Origin: Clavaria fumosa
Lineage: Eukaryota > Basidiomycota > Agaricomycetes > Agaricales > Clavariaceae
DNA length: 64,000 nt
Assembly (NCBI GenBank): GCA_951802425.1
Contig: OX637795.1
Coordinates: 930,001 to 994,000 of the forward strand
Reading direction: 5' to 3'
In this document: positions 36,181-47,309 of the stretch, piece after piece
Layout of the letters: every line of letters begins with the position of its first letter
Position numbering within the stretch: position 1 is the first letter of the stretch
Notes under the pieces: generated by a model
Databases searched by the model: none
The model's input: only the letters and a program-made list of their open reading frames with translations
What the model was told of the DNA's origin: nothing
Translations under genes and position numbers: made by a program

Positions 36181-37860
36181 AGTCTCACCACTGTTTCTTC
36201 CGTTTAGGGGAGTTCCACTGGGAATCGTCACACTAACTCGTTCCCATGCCCCCTTGCAATTCTACTAAATTTGAGGAAACATGCAAACTGTGCGGGCTAC
36301 CGTTGCAGTCCGACGCCTCATTCCATCCAATGTCCCCAACTCACCCAAGGCATCCAGTGGGGCTGGCCTCCTCGGACATGGCTACTTCTCCGTTCCTTTG
36401 TTGGACACCCCCATATATGTGCCCCTCATTGGATTGCCGAACCTCTCTCCCTCCATTGTTTCTGATTCGGACGGCAACGTCGTCCTCGCTCCGGATGGAC
36501 ACGTCGAAGGGGGAGGACGCCGATGTAGCGCTGCGTTCGCGTGCCCCGAGTTCGAACACACCGCACCCCTGTTGGCTGCTCCTCACACAGCCTCGAATTA
36601 TGCCAGGCAGTGAATCGCAGGGCACTCCTGATCTGGGAGGCGGACTGACCCAACCATTCCCTGCTCCAGCGTGTTCGTTAAACTGATGTAGGGTCAAGTG
36701 CCCCCTCCATCTGTACTCCACGACCTCGCCGGCAGTCAATCTCCGCCTCACGCTCTGCTCGGTGGCCGATGGAACCGATATGTCAACGACTTGCCCCACC
36801 TTAGGTTCATCAGGGCGAAGACGCGAAACGAAAAGATGAATGCCGACCACACGTGCAATGTCCGCGCCTTCCATATTGACCTCGCTGATGCCGGGGATCT
36901 GAGAAATGATAAATATCCACTTCCAGATCTTGTGTTGCGCCGCGGGGGCGAGTGGAGGCGAAAGACGGAAAGGCCATGCACCCATTTCCACTCGTCGTCC
37001 GCGTAATCGAGAGTCCCGCTATCGTTGCCGCTGCTGCTGCCTCCACAGGCAATATGTCGCGGTCATCACTGCAGACCATTCAGCTAGTCCACCAACACGC
37101 GTTCTACCTCGGCGCAATGCACCACAACTCTCGCAGCTATCCCAGCTCGACGTCTGGCTTATCGGTCTCGGCGCAGATGGCGGCCAGCTCTTCCTTCAAC
37201 TCCCTCTCGCTCGGACTTACTTTTTTTGCAAACGCGAGAGAGCGGCGGTGGCCTTGGCCGCGCGGGCTGATGAATTGGCTGCGTGGCATATATAAGTGGT
37301 CCGTCGTCGAGCCCTCGGATGACGATTGGGCATGCTCGACACGAGAGATCTCGAGGTCGAGTTCATCTGCGGCCTTTGAATCGGAAAAGGGTGCGGCGGT
37401 CGGTGAACTGCGTGATTGGCCTTTGCCGCGGCGAGGAAACGACGGGTTGGGTCCGTCTTCGAACACGTTCATTTCCTGCCGCGTTGAAAGGAAGATGGCC
37501 GTCTGACAGAGCCGTCGGACGAGAAGTTTTGATCATCGCCTCCTGCTGAACAGCCCCAACAACACAAACTCACCTTGTTTTATCTCTCCTGGAGGGGTCG
37601 GTGGCGAAAGACATAACGAGTTAACACTGGTAATTTTCTGTTTTACACTTCGCAAATGGTTTAATCATAGATGAGTAGTCCCGAGGTAAGTCTAACTAAT
37701 GAGTCTAACTAATGTCCGCGATCGACGTTGATACACAACAGCTGCCACCAAGTCCAATGCTGTCGGTTCAGTTGGTCCGCTAGTTAGCTAATTCGCAGCA
37801 GTCTGGTGCCGTGAACGTTTCAAACCAGTAAATCTTATTTTCTTTCGCTGTACTATGCAA
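36181..37860. repeat. tandemly duplicated block R6, copy 2
   Basis: Second copy of 33230-34800. On the minus strand a frame at 37137-37472 reads SRVEHAQSSSEGST and ELKEELAAICAETDKPDVEL, and its counterpart at 33660-34178 shares these words, so a minus-strand coding remnant is possible; it cannot be identified. Confidence 0.65.
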
Positions 37861-38269
37861 TACAAGACTAGAGTCAGGCTCGTAAGAGTCTTTAGCAGTG
37901 CCAGGGCTGCGCGGTTGACCTGGGACAACGAATCTACTGGACTGAAGCGGCAAGATCTTCAATTTCAGTCATACCGTACCGAGTTTGCGAAAATGACCGC
38001 AACTCCCCGAAAAATTTGCCGAAATTTTTATTATATAAAGAGGTATTTCAGAGACTGCAATTAAAGCTAAAGCAACAGCAACAGTGAAGATAAAATGTCC
38101 GTAGACCCGTGGGCGCGGGCGCGAGTACGTTTCAACACTACAAACTGCTGACCCCAATGATGATGATGGCCCAAAAAGGTGATTGTTGATCAAGCCGACC
38201 CCACCGACTATGATATTATCTATTTCATGCTCCTACATGTACACGTCTCCAATAACTGAACCATCTTAG

Positions 38270-40030
38270 TAAGCAGCGGGTGGGCAGGCAGAGCAGTGAC
38301 GCAGACAGACGCAGACAGACGGACCGTCTCGGAGACACACAGGCTTGGTTCCGTTGTCCTATACGTTGTGAGTCAGACCTAGTCGGGAATGGCCACGAAA
38401 CTTGGTCGCATTTAGCCGACAATTCTGGGGACAGTCCTCTGCCCCATGGCCGACCACAACCTCGAACACGGAAACACACTTCGTGTCATTGACATCTCAC
38501 TTGTTTGAGCAACTGGAATGGCAACCCCTGCAGACGACATCTGCGTCGAACGCGGCTTTTCCTATCTCAACATCTCGTGCTACGTCGACCCCGAGGGTGC
38601 TGCTCTCATTCATGCGCCTGTGTTTTAGTTCTCCCCAGGAAGAGATAGGCCTTGCAAACCAGGACGGTACGTTGTATGTGGTCTTATGCTTCTTGAGGAC
38701 GACGGGTTGTCGCGGGGAACTGGTGCGGAGATCTCCTCTAATATGTAGAGCTACTCCCTCCCAACCCCATCTGACACCGTTTCGTCGAATATTCTCGAGG
38801 AGTACTGTAAATGCGGGGCTCAACGAGGGTCGAGAGGATAATGAAGGGGTTGCAGTTGGGACGGCGCTGAAATTGAGAGTTGGAAATAATTTTAACGAGG
38901 AAGAGTGAGGATAGCTGTCAGGTCGTTGGGAATGGAGAATCGAAGTTAATTGTATCCGACCACCCTCTATCCATTTCTTAGCTTGCATGCCAGGTGATAG
39001 AAAAATACATGAAGTCCATGTTTAGCATTGTCGGAAATCTTGCGTCTGAGCTCTTTTTCCGCTTAGATTGTTGAGCACCAAGGAACTACTAGCAATTGAG
39101 ACAGTAACACTGGGTAGATCTGATACGACGGCGGAAAATGAGAACCGAGACAGAAGACTCACGTCTGCAAGATCCTGATGACTCCATTGATGTATCTCAC
39201 GGAGTAGGCCAGACAGTTAAGAGTACAGTCAGGGACTACTAGACCGACGGACGTATCTGTCGACACTTCTCATCGAATTCTGGCCCACTGTGTCAATCGC
39301 TGTTAAGCAACCCGCGGATCAAGAGATTCCAGCAAGGCGTTTGCAGATTGAAAGAGAAACCCAATCGCTCGATCTCCATTCAAACCCTCAAAGTTATTTC
39401 CGAAAGTCGTCATGCCGTCAAAATTTGGAAAGCTGATCTCGGAAGCATCGGCGATGATTGGCTCTGCTTTTGTCGCTCGGGCCGATAAAGGTGGGTATTC
39501 TTTTTTCCACAGAGCGGCAGGACAAGCTGCCTCGAAAAAGAACAGCGTATGATCGGGGGCTACGATGATCCGCTTGGGTATCGGCGAAGGCGCGCGTCGG
39601 AGCGGGTCATGCTCGCACGGCAATCCTTACGTCCGGAGTCCACCCTTACCCTTGCGTCTGCCCAGGGCCGGCTCAGGCGCCCGGGCCGTTGGTTTGTGTG
39701 GGGAGGGGGTTGTTTGAGGAACCAGGACGAGGAGAGGGAGGGGGGCGCGGCGTTGCATGGCGTGGGTAGGGGGAAATGGGCGTGTCCTTGTGCATATAAG
39801 GCCGGGAATCAAGTGGCGACTAGGGACGTAGGGTCACTAAAATGGGCAGCACTACTAGTGCTAGCGCCAAAATGCATGCCAATGACAGCCGCGTCAGCAG
39901 GGACGTAGGAGTAGGCAGCGAGAGGGGAACGTCAATGCTGGCTTGTCGATGGTGCAGATGGGTGTGGAAGAAGCCTTGACGAGTCTGAGCAGGCAAAAAG
40001 GGAAGTGGACACGTGACTCCGGGTACATTG
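38270..40030. repeat. duplicated blocks R2, R3 and R5, second copies joined together
   Basis: 38270-38770 equals R2, 38768-39440 equals R3 and 39440-40025 equals R5. Relative to 17.7-20.7 kb, about 1.1 kb between R2 and R3 is absent here and the R3 core is reversed. No gene recognised. Confidence 0.75.
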
Positions 40031-40659
40031 CACGCATGACCCTCTAGATCTGTAGAAACACAAAGTCATCTTATTGTGAAGTAATAGTCAGGTTTCAAGG
40101 GCAACTTGACTAAATGCTCTTTTCGGTGCATCTACCTGACTTCCTTCGGACTGAGTCAGTCATGTAATAGTCAACTGGTACTGCGTGTGCACTGATTGTT
40201 CTAGTTGCTAAAGTCAGCTTCATCAGGAAAAGTGCAAAGTGACTTAGGCAGTCTTAGACCTGTCTTAAATTGGATTTAAGAAAAATTAAGACAAATTGGA
40301 CTAAGACGAGACTGTCTTAGTCTAAGACAATCCAATTTTCCAGATTTGTCTTAGATACATCTTAATAATCTTGGCAGGCCTTAATGATTCTTAGCATCTG
40401 GCAGACCAAGAGGTATCAAGTATAATTAAGAACCAAAAGTTAGCCTTACAGCTACTGAATCTGACTGAAACCTGTCTTAAACACCTCAGGAAACATAAAA
40501 CTTTCTTGACCAGAACTTGGCCAAACTTCAATGATCTTAATCCTCAAATTAGACTCAACTTATTAGTAATCAAGTAGTTGATTAAAAAATATTATTAATC
40601 AAGTACAGTCAAGTACAGTCAAGTACATGTAAGAACATATAAGGCCTATGTAAGGAGCA

Positions 40660-41110
40660 ACAGCAGCTGCTGCCGCTGCTGCTGCTATTGCTCTGCCACT
40701 GCCGCCATCGCTGCCGCCGCCGCTGCTGTTGCTGCCGCCGTTGCTGCTGCTGTTGCTCCATCGCAGCTGTTGCTGCTGCTGCTGCTGCTGCCGTCGATGT
40801 TGCTGTCGCCGCCGCCGCCGTCGATGTTGCTGTCGCCGCCGCCGCCGTCGATGTTGCTGTCGCCGCCGCCGCCGTCGATGTTGCTGCCGCCGCCGCCGTT
40901 GTTTTGCTGTCACTGCCGCCGCCGCCCCGTTGCTTTGCTGCCGCTGCCGCCCCGTTGCTTTGCTTTGCTGCCGCTGCCGTCAATGTTGCTTTGCTGTCGC
41001 CGCCGCCGCCGCCATGGTTGTTGCTGCCGTAGCCGCTGCTGTTGTTGCTGCCACCGCCGCTGTTGCTTTGCTGCTGCTGCCACTGCTGCCGCCGTCGTCG
41101 TCGATGCCGG
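40660..41110. repeat. GCT/GCC trinucleotide-rich low-complexity tract
   Basis: About 450 bases of GCTGCT and GCCGCC runs with a degenerate 36-base superunit (40795-40890). All six frames stay open here and yield Gln, Ala, Arg or Cys runs, which is not evidence of a gene. Confidence 0.9.
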
Positions 41111-41610
41111 AGGAGAAAGATAGGGAAAGGAAGGGGAGAGAGGAGAGGGAGGAGAGGGAAAGAGAGGAGAGGGAGAAGCCGCCCTCACCATCGCTCTGTA
41201 AATAATAAAAAATGAAAAGAATATGAACAAAAGGGGAGAGGACGCACCTGATGGACCCTCCCTGAGGGTGCCGCCGCCGTTGTTGTTGTGAGGAGAGAGA
41301 GGGGGAGAGGGCCGCCACCGCCGCAGTCATCGCTGGAGGAGAGAGAGGGTGAGGGTGAAGGTGCCACCGTCGTCGTCGCTGGAGGTGAGGGCGAGGGTGC
41401 CATCGCCATTGTCGTCGTTGCTGGAGGTGAGGGTGAGGGTGCCGTTGTCGTCGCTGATGGGATAGAGGGAGGAGAGAGAGGGAGAGAAGAGGAGAGGAGA
41501 GGAGAGGGAGAGGGTGTCGCCGCCGTTGTTGTCATTGCTGGGGATGAGAGAGAGGGAAGGGAAAGTGAGAAGGTGCCGCCGCCGTCGTCATCAGAGAGGC
41601 ATGGGTGATG
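41111..41610. repeat. GGAGAG-rich low-complexity tract
   Basis: Purine-rich AGGAGAGGGAG runs mixed with GCCGCCGTCGTC words. It continues the simple-sequence core of the surrounding element. Confidence 0.8.
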
Positions 41611-43269
41611 GTGGGAGAACGACAAGTTCAACATAGCATGTGACGACTTTCTGAAGGTCGGAGTTTAAAATAAACACAACGCGGATTTGTTCCTGCACCC
41701 TCAGTAAATGTGTATAAATCATGAAAATATTAATATAAGCCATCCTAATAAGCATTTATATCCTATCAAAATTTGAAGGTAATCCATTCATTGGTTGTTG
41801 AGAACCCACAGTGTTGTCATGCTGAGTTTGAAATTGCAGGAACTTCGCACTTCACACTGCAGGCAAATGCAATGCTGACACAGCCTCACCCTGATTAGGC
41901 AGTACCCTCTAATAGTGAACCCTGAACTGAACTGCAAGTTCAGTTCAGGTGAGGAAGTGAACATCTGAGGACTGAACCAAAGCTTGGATTTAGTGACCAG
42001 TTCAGACTGAACTTTGACTGCACCATGGGGATCTTTGGCCATAAGGGTGCTCAAGCACCACACCTAAGACAACATTCATTCTAAGACCAACAGCAACAGC
42101 AGCATCAGCAGCAAAGCAGTGATGGTGGCAGAAATGCAGCAGCAGTGGCAAAGCAGTGACAGTGGTGGCAGCTTGTCTTATACATCTTAGCCATCTTAGC
42201 TGTCTTATTTGATATGTAGCTACTTGTGTCAAGCTGGCTAAGGTGCTTTAAGCTGGCTAAGTTCAGCTATGTTTGGTTAAGAAAATTTGATGTTTCTTGA
42301 TGCAGCAGATTAAGTCATTTTAAGACATTTGATTAAGACTCTGCTGGCCATTTTCATGGTCTTGGCTTCAATGGCTTGGGTGCACCACTTCATTGAATCA
42401 CATTTTAATATCTGAATGGTCTTAGAAAAGATATTACCTTAATATCTAGATGGTCTTAGAAAAGTTATTTTCTTAGGTTTAGATCTTGTCATCTTGAGAA
42501 AGATGGAGCTGTACTTGCCACCTTATTTGGTCTTGGATTGGGTGGCACCCTCCTCTTTGTAATTACATCTGGATGGTCTTAGAATTTTTTTTTTTTTAAG
42601 TTTAAAGCTTGTCATCTAGCCATCTTATTTGGTCTTCCATTGGGTGAAACCATTTCTTAAAATTACATCTCAACTTCTGGATGGTCTTATGAAAGATATT
42701 ATCTTAATACCTGGACAGTCTTAGGACAGATGTTTTCTTAGGCATAGCACTTGAGCTCTTATACCATGACTTTTTGCTCTTAGTACTATTTTCATCTGGT
42801 GCTTATGATCTTGGCTACTTGATTATACTTATCATGTCTTAGATTCCATTATTTATAAAAAAATTAAGACATCCCCAAGACAACTTTGTCATCCGAGACT
42901 GTCTTGATAGTCTTAATCACACATTTAAGATGGCTAAGTAAAGTTAAGTAATCATCAGTCACTTTGCACTTCTCCTGATGTTACAGTCATGTGTGCTCCA
43001 TGTAAAAGTCAACTGATAGTTGCAGGAACTGTGCCTGAAATTAGGGGAAGTCACATTGAAGTCATAGTATAGTCAAGCTACAGTCAAGTCAGGCGCACTA
43101 AAAGTCACCTAATCGTCAACTCGAAGTCAATTTAGTCAACCTGAAGTCAACCTAACATCAAGTCATGGTCGTTCATAGTCACACAAAAGTCATGAATTGT
43201 TACATAAAAGTCAAGCGAAAGTCAAACAATTTCAAGACAATGGTACATCATCCCCTCCAAGCTCCTTTC

Positions 43270-46077
43270 CTCCCTTGTCGCTAAGGCAGGTGCAGTAAGC
43301 TCAATAATGTAATTGTAGAAGAATGAATACTTACAGCCTCAACGATGGCATCAATTATCTCTACTGATACATCAATCTCACACACAATCACAGAAATGAG
43401 ATCTGTGGCACAAAGGTCAGAATTATGTCTGAAATTTAGAAGAAAGAGTACCTTCTTTGGTGCAGCTCTTCTTTGCTGCACCAGGCTGAGAACTTTGTTT
43501 GATGAGCTCCTTGAGCTCATCTTTTGTCAGGAGCTGGATATGGTGAGTCATTTGCAGACAAAATAAAAGTAATACTCACCTGCAAGTGGGTGTGGAGCAC
43601 AGCTGATGATTGCAGAGAGCGTGAAACCTTGCTGCTGGTCGAGGGGCTGGGTGCCATCTGCGTCGGAGGTGGGGCAGTTGCCGCACTGGATGACGAAGAG
43701 AGACTGGCAACCTAAATATTAATAATAAGTAGAGAAATAGTTTGAAAAAGTAATAACATACTGCTTTTTTGGCTTTCCATGCCTCCCAGAGCTGCTCGAT
43801 TACCATATCCAAGTACATGTTGCTCAAGTATGACGAGGGTTGAATCCCTTTCTGGCAACAAATCTGCCTCGCAACTAATGATGTCCTGACAGCTGTGGCA
43901 ATCAATCTACAGGCCACTGTGGCATTCCCAACACTATCCCAACCAGTTAGTACACTTCGCAGAGTGAGATCACCAGATGTAAATTGGGAATGTCCCCAGC
44001 TTTCATTTCCATCATCTTTGGAGATGCCTGGGTCGTTGGGATTGGCATTCTCAATACGTTCGATGAAGGAGGTCATTTTTTGTGATGGCTGGGTGTTCTC
44101 TTCGATATTGCTTGTGCTCAGAGCATCGAGGAGGTCGAGAGCGAGTGGAATTGACGAAAAGTGTTGAGAAAACACATCTTTTGAAGTAGTGAAAGTAACG
44201 AAGTCAGCAACACTGAAATAAAGGCAAATTAGACATATTACGCACCTTTCAGACTTGCATCTAGCAGAAATATATTCAGAAGACGACTGGACAGCAAAAT
44301 TAAATGACATACATGAGGTATTGACCGAGCCTGCCTTCACACTCCCACTGCTCACACCTTGGATGGCCTTGTGAGTTGTATCAGCACTGATGCTTGTGCT
44401 GATGTTGCTGTCGGCGCGCGCCTTCCCCTTGTCAGTTGGTGGATCCAAAGGGCTTTCAGTAGTCGTGTTGGCACTCGCACGTGCCTTGCCCTTGTTGATC
44501 CGCGGAATCGCAGGGCCACAGGTTTGGGTGTCAGTATTTTTGCTGCCGCTCATGGTCACAGTGTCAATGCTTGGACTTATGGTGGTGAGAGCACTGCCAG
44601 TGGGGGCTAGGGATGCCATGGTCCGGTTAAGTCTGGTTCAGGCCAAATTCCGAACCTTAAACCTGAGTTCGGTCCAAGTCCGGTTCGTTGGACCGGACTT
44701 TTACTAAATAAGGTAATGGTTCGCCCAAATTTGGGCTTCTGAACCAAAATTTTGGTTTGGTTCACCCACTTGGCTGAACCTGAACCTCATTTTCGGTTCG
44801 GTCCAGTCCAGTTCAGGTTCAAACCAAAGTTCAGAACCGAACTGTGGCATCCCTAGCGGGGGCATTCATGCCGGTACTAGAGCCTGCATTGGCAATGGCA
44901 CTTGTTGATGCGACTTTGCTCTTGGGCTTTAGGAAGCTTGACGCTGCAAGCTTGGTTCGTTTTGAAGAATCTGAACATGGTGAGAGACAACGAATGAAGG
45001 CTGGAACGCATGGCGTACCATTAGTTTTACTCTTCTTGCCCTTCGGAGACAGTATAGGTGATGTGGGTCGCTTCGAACCACTAGTGGAGGGCGGGGAAGC
45101 TGGAGAACGAGCGGTAGAATGGGCGGGAGGATGGATGTCGCTGTGCGTCGTGGTGTCATTGTCAATTTCGTCATTATTGCCATCCTTTGGCTTGGCTGGT
45201 CCAAGATTACTGCTACTTCGAATGAGAAGAGAATTACCGAGAATGTGATTGGCTTTCCAGTGCGCAGCACAGAGCCTGAGAAGCGGCTGTTGTTTCTCCA
45301 TCTTCCCGACCGCAGTGGCCCATTCTTGAGGGTAATATGTCCGGAAATACGTCTTCGTCTTTGGGCATGCTTTTGCTCGTCGATCAGGTGGGAGGGGGAG
45401 CTTGAGGAGGTCAAGTTTGACGACCCGTGCTGTGGCTTTGATTGCTGACCATTCACCGGCCGAGATCATCGTCCCATCGGCGTGATGGACAGCTTTGTCC
45501 ATCGCCGGTCTTGATGCATTGGCCTCGCTAATGTCAATATCAGGATCATGCTTGCAGTCATCGAGGCACCAGAGGATCTCTTGCAGGTACTCGGTTGGCC
45601 TCGTGGCTGGTTGGTGGTCGAGAGATACGCTTGAAAAAGAATCACTGGGTGAGATTGATATGGCTTCTCATGAGGATGAGATTGCCTTTGCTCTGTAGTA
45701 GAACTTATGAGTACAGGAAAATGGAAAAAGAAATGAAAAAACCCTAATCGCTGCCAATTTGCGGTTTTGAGGTCCTCGATCTCGGTGCGAAGGCGGTTAT
45801 TTTCCGTGTAGAGTACTTGCTGCATTTGCAGTGCCTTGACGGCTTGTGTCGATGCATCCTGCCAATTTTTGTGCATCTGTTGGATGTGGGGGTTCTTCAA
45901 TAAATCTGCAAGCTCAAGATGTTCTATTCGAGGTGAGAGGTGTTGTGTCATTGCATCGTTCTGGTGCATTGGCTGGTGTGGAAGTGTTGGTGGATATGAG
46001 GGGCCATTTGGAAGTTGGGAGAAGAGGGAATCATTGTCAAAGATGAGTCGCTGGGGGAACAATGAACCTGAAGCCAT
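43270..46077 (-). pseudogene. unrecognised gene with MITE insertion in an exon
   Basis: Starts at MASGSLFPQRL (46077). A first exon to about 45748 contains a probable coiled coil (AVKALQMQQVLYTENNRLRT). After an intron of about 97 bases a long exon runs from about 45650, with TYFRTYYPQEWATAVGKMEK and LRLCAAHWKANHILG followed by a Ser/Pro/Lys-rich region. The 248-bp MITE at 44608-44855 cuts this exon. Beyond it come repeated KGKARA motifs, then after an intron an exon of about 155 residues (DSVGNATVACRLIATAVRTS) and small 3' exons containing LLTKDELKELIKQ, ending near 43270-43320. No known domain recognised. It is divergent from the gene at 46243, with 165 bp between start codons. Confidence 0.6.
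44608..44855. mobile_element. hAT-like MITE, 248 bp
   Basis: Ends are inverted repeats TAGGGATGCCA...TGGCATCCCTA. The flanking eight bases are GTGGGGGC (44600-44607) and GCGGGGGC (44856-44863), an 8-bp target duplication with one C/T difference. TAGGG-type ends with 8-bp duplications are characteristic of hAT elements. The interior is made of GGTTC/GAACC words and could fold on itself; it codes for nothing. Confidence 0.8.
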
Positions 46078-46242
46078 GGATAGGCCTAGCAAGGGCGCCA
46101 CTGGGGTGAAACAAACTTTGTATTTTTGCATTATGTGGTTTGAGTTCCCACACCCCACCCAAAGCCCCACCCAAATGGATGGATGGCTGATAGTGCTGAT
46201 AGCACATTACATCCCACCATCCCCTCCCCGATAGCTTTCCCT

Positions 46243-47309
46243 ATGCTTTGCTACTGCTCTCAGTGCTATCCAAGTCACAATCAGACTCTTAGGACAATCC
46301 AAAAGCATCTCAAAGAGGACTTGGACTTGCTTAGCCAAGGTAGCCACACTGATGAGTTCCTTATTCACTTACAGGACTGCATTGAGAGGACTGGGGACTC
46401 CCTCTCAAGCATAGAATCTGGCAAACAAGGTATGTTTCATTCCATATCTTTAAAATACTTCTTTGCTCATGGTCTCATTTACACTAGCTGAGATGGACCT
46501 TAAAGGTATATTTATTTGATGCAAAGATGGGATAAATTGACATTTCTGGCCCTTCAGAATCCTACACCGGCCAAGGTAAGATAACTTTTACCTGACTGAA
46601 CTGTTTCATATGCTGATGCTGACATATAGGGACCATGGACATAGATCAAGGTACAGTAGGCCTGGGACCAATTTAAGAGAAACTAATTTGTTTATTATGT
46701 GCTCAGATTTTCTGGCAATACAAGGTAAAGCTTTTCTCACCTTAATTTTATTCATACTCAAATGACAAACTTAACAGATGCTGAACAATCAGATGATGCA
46801 GATGGTGAGTAGTTTTTACTTTATATTACATGCTAGTCTATATGTACCATAAATCTGAACTGAAAGCAGATGAAGATGAAGATGTCTCATCTTCTATAGA
46901 GCTGCTGGTGTTCCCTGCAGCAGAGGATCAGATAGCCAGTTCCAATGGCTCAGAAAGTTCTGGGAGCAAGGGTGATGATGAGATGGATGATGGCCTGGAT
47001 GATGGCCTGGATAGTGAGGTTGATGTTGGGTGGGAGAGGAGCCATTCAGATGATGAACCAGAGGGGGTTGTACAATTCAGTCTCCCAAGTTCATTGATAG
47101 AACTCCATCAGAAACTGCTTCACATAGTTCAGTCGGATATTCTAGTATACAACGGGATACCGGACACTGCAAATCCCCTGTATATAATGGGGTACCGGAT
47201 TCCGCCGGAGATATCTGATTTTCTAGTAATATATGTGGCCGGCGGAGGATATCCTTGCCAGGATAACCATGGGTTCAGCGAATTAAATAGGATATTCTTG
47301 ACCGGATAA
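46243..47309 (+). pseudogene. unrecognised gene with five micro-exons, running into satellite DNA
   Basis: Exon 1 (46243-46429) begins MLCYCSQCYPSHNQTLRTIQ, a CX2C-containing start of the kind I associate with Agaricomycete transposon-borne proteins (from memory, unverified). Then come exons 46488-46505, 46558-46575, 46630-46650, 46707-46724 and 46778-46804 (18, 18, 21, 18 and 27 nt), all flanked by phase-1 introns, and exon 7 from 46867. The encoded linker is short and acidic (for example DAEQSDDAD and ADEDEDVSSS). Exon 7 is coding-like to about 47120 (VVQFSLPSSLIELHQKLLHI) and then becomes satellite sequence with a stop at 47307-47309. The gene is truncated or interrupted here. Confidence 0.6.

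Larger units (their letters stand above)
40075..43240. mobile_element. candidate inverted-repeat element with GTCA-rich ends
   Basis: A 24-bp near-perfect inverted pair lies at 40221-40244 and 42957-42980 (one mismatch). Outside it both flanks are crowded with AGTCA words: about 15 GTCA occurrences in 43040-43225, with others on the left. The interior is rich in CTTAG/CTAAG words and has no transposase. This suggests a non-autonomous DNA element with subterminal binding motifs; the ends and target duplication could not be fixed. Confidence 0.45.

Noticed and set aside
40599..41634. Long Gln/Ala/Arg/Cys-rich frames on both strands
   Set aside because: All frames are open because of GCT/GCC and GGAGAG simple repeats; no start context, introns or conserved motif.
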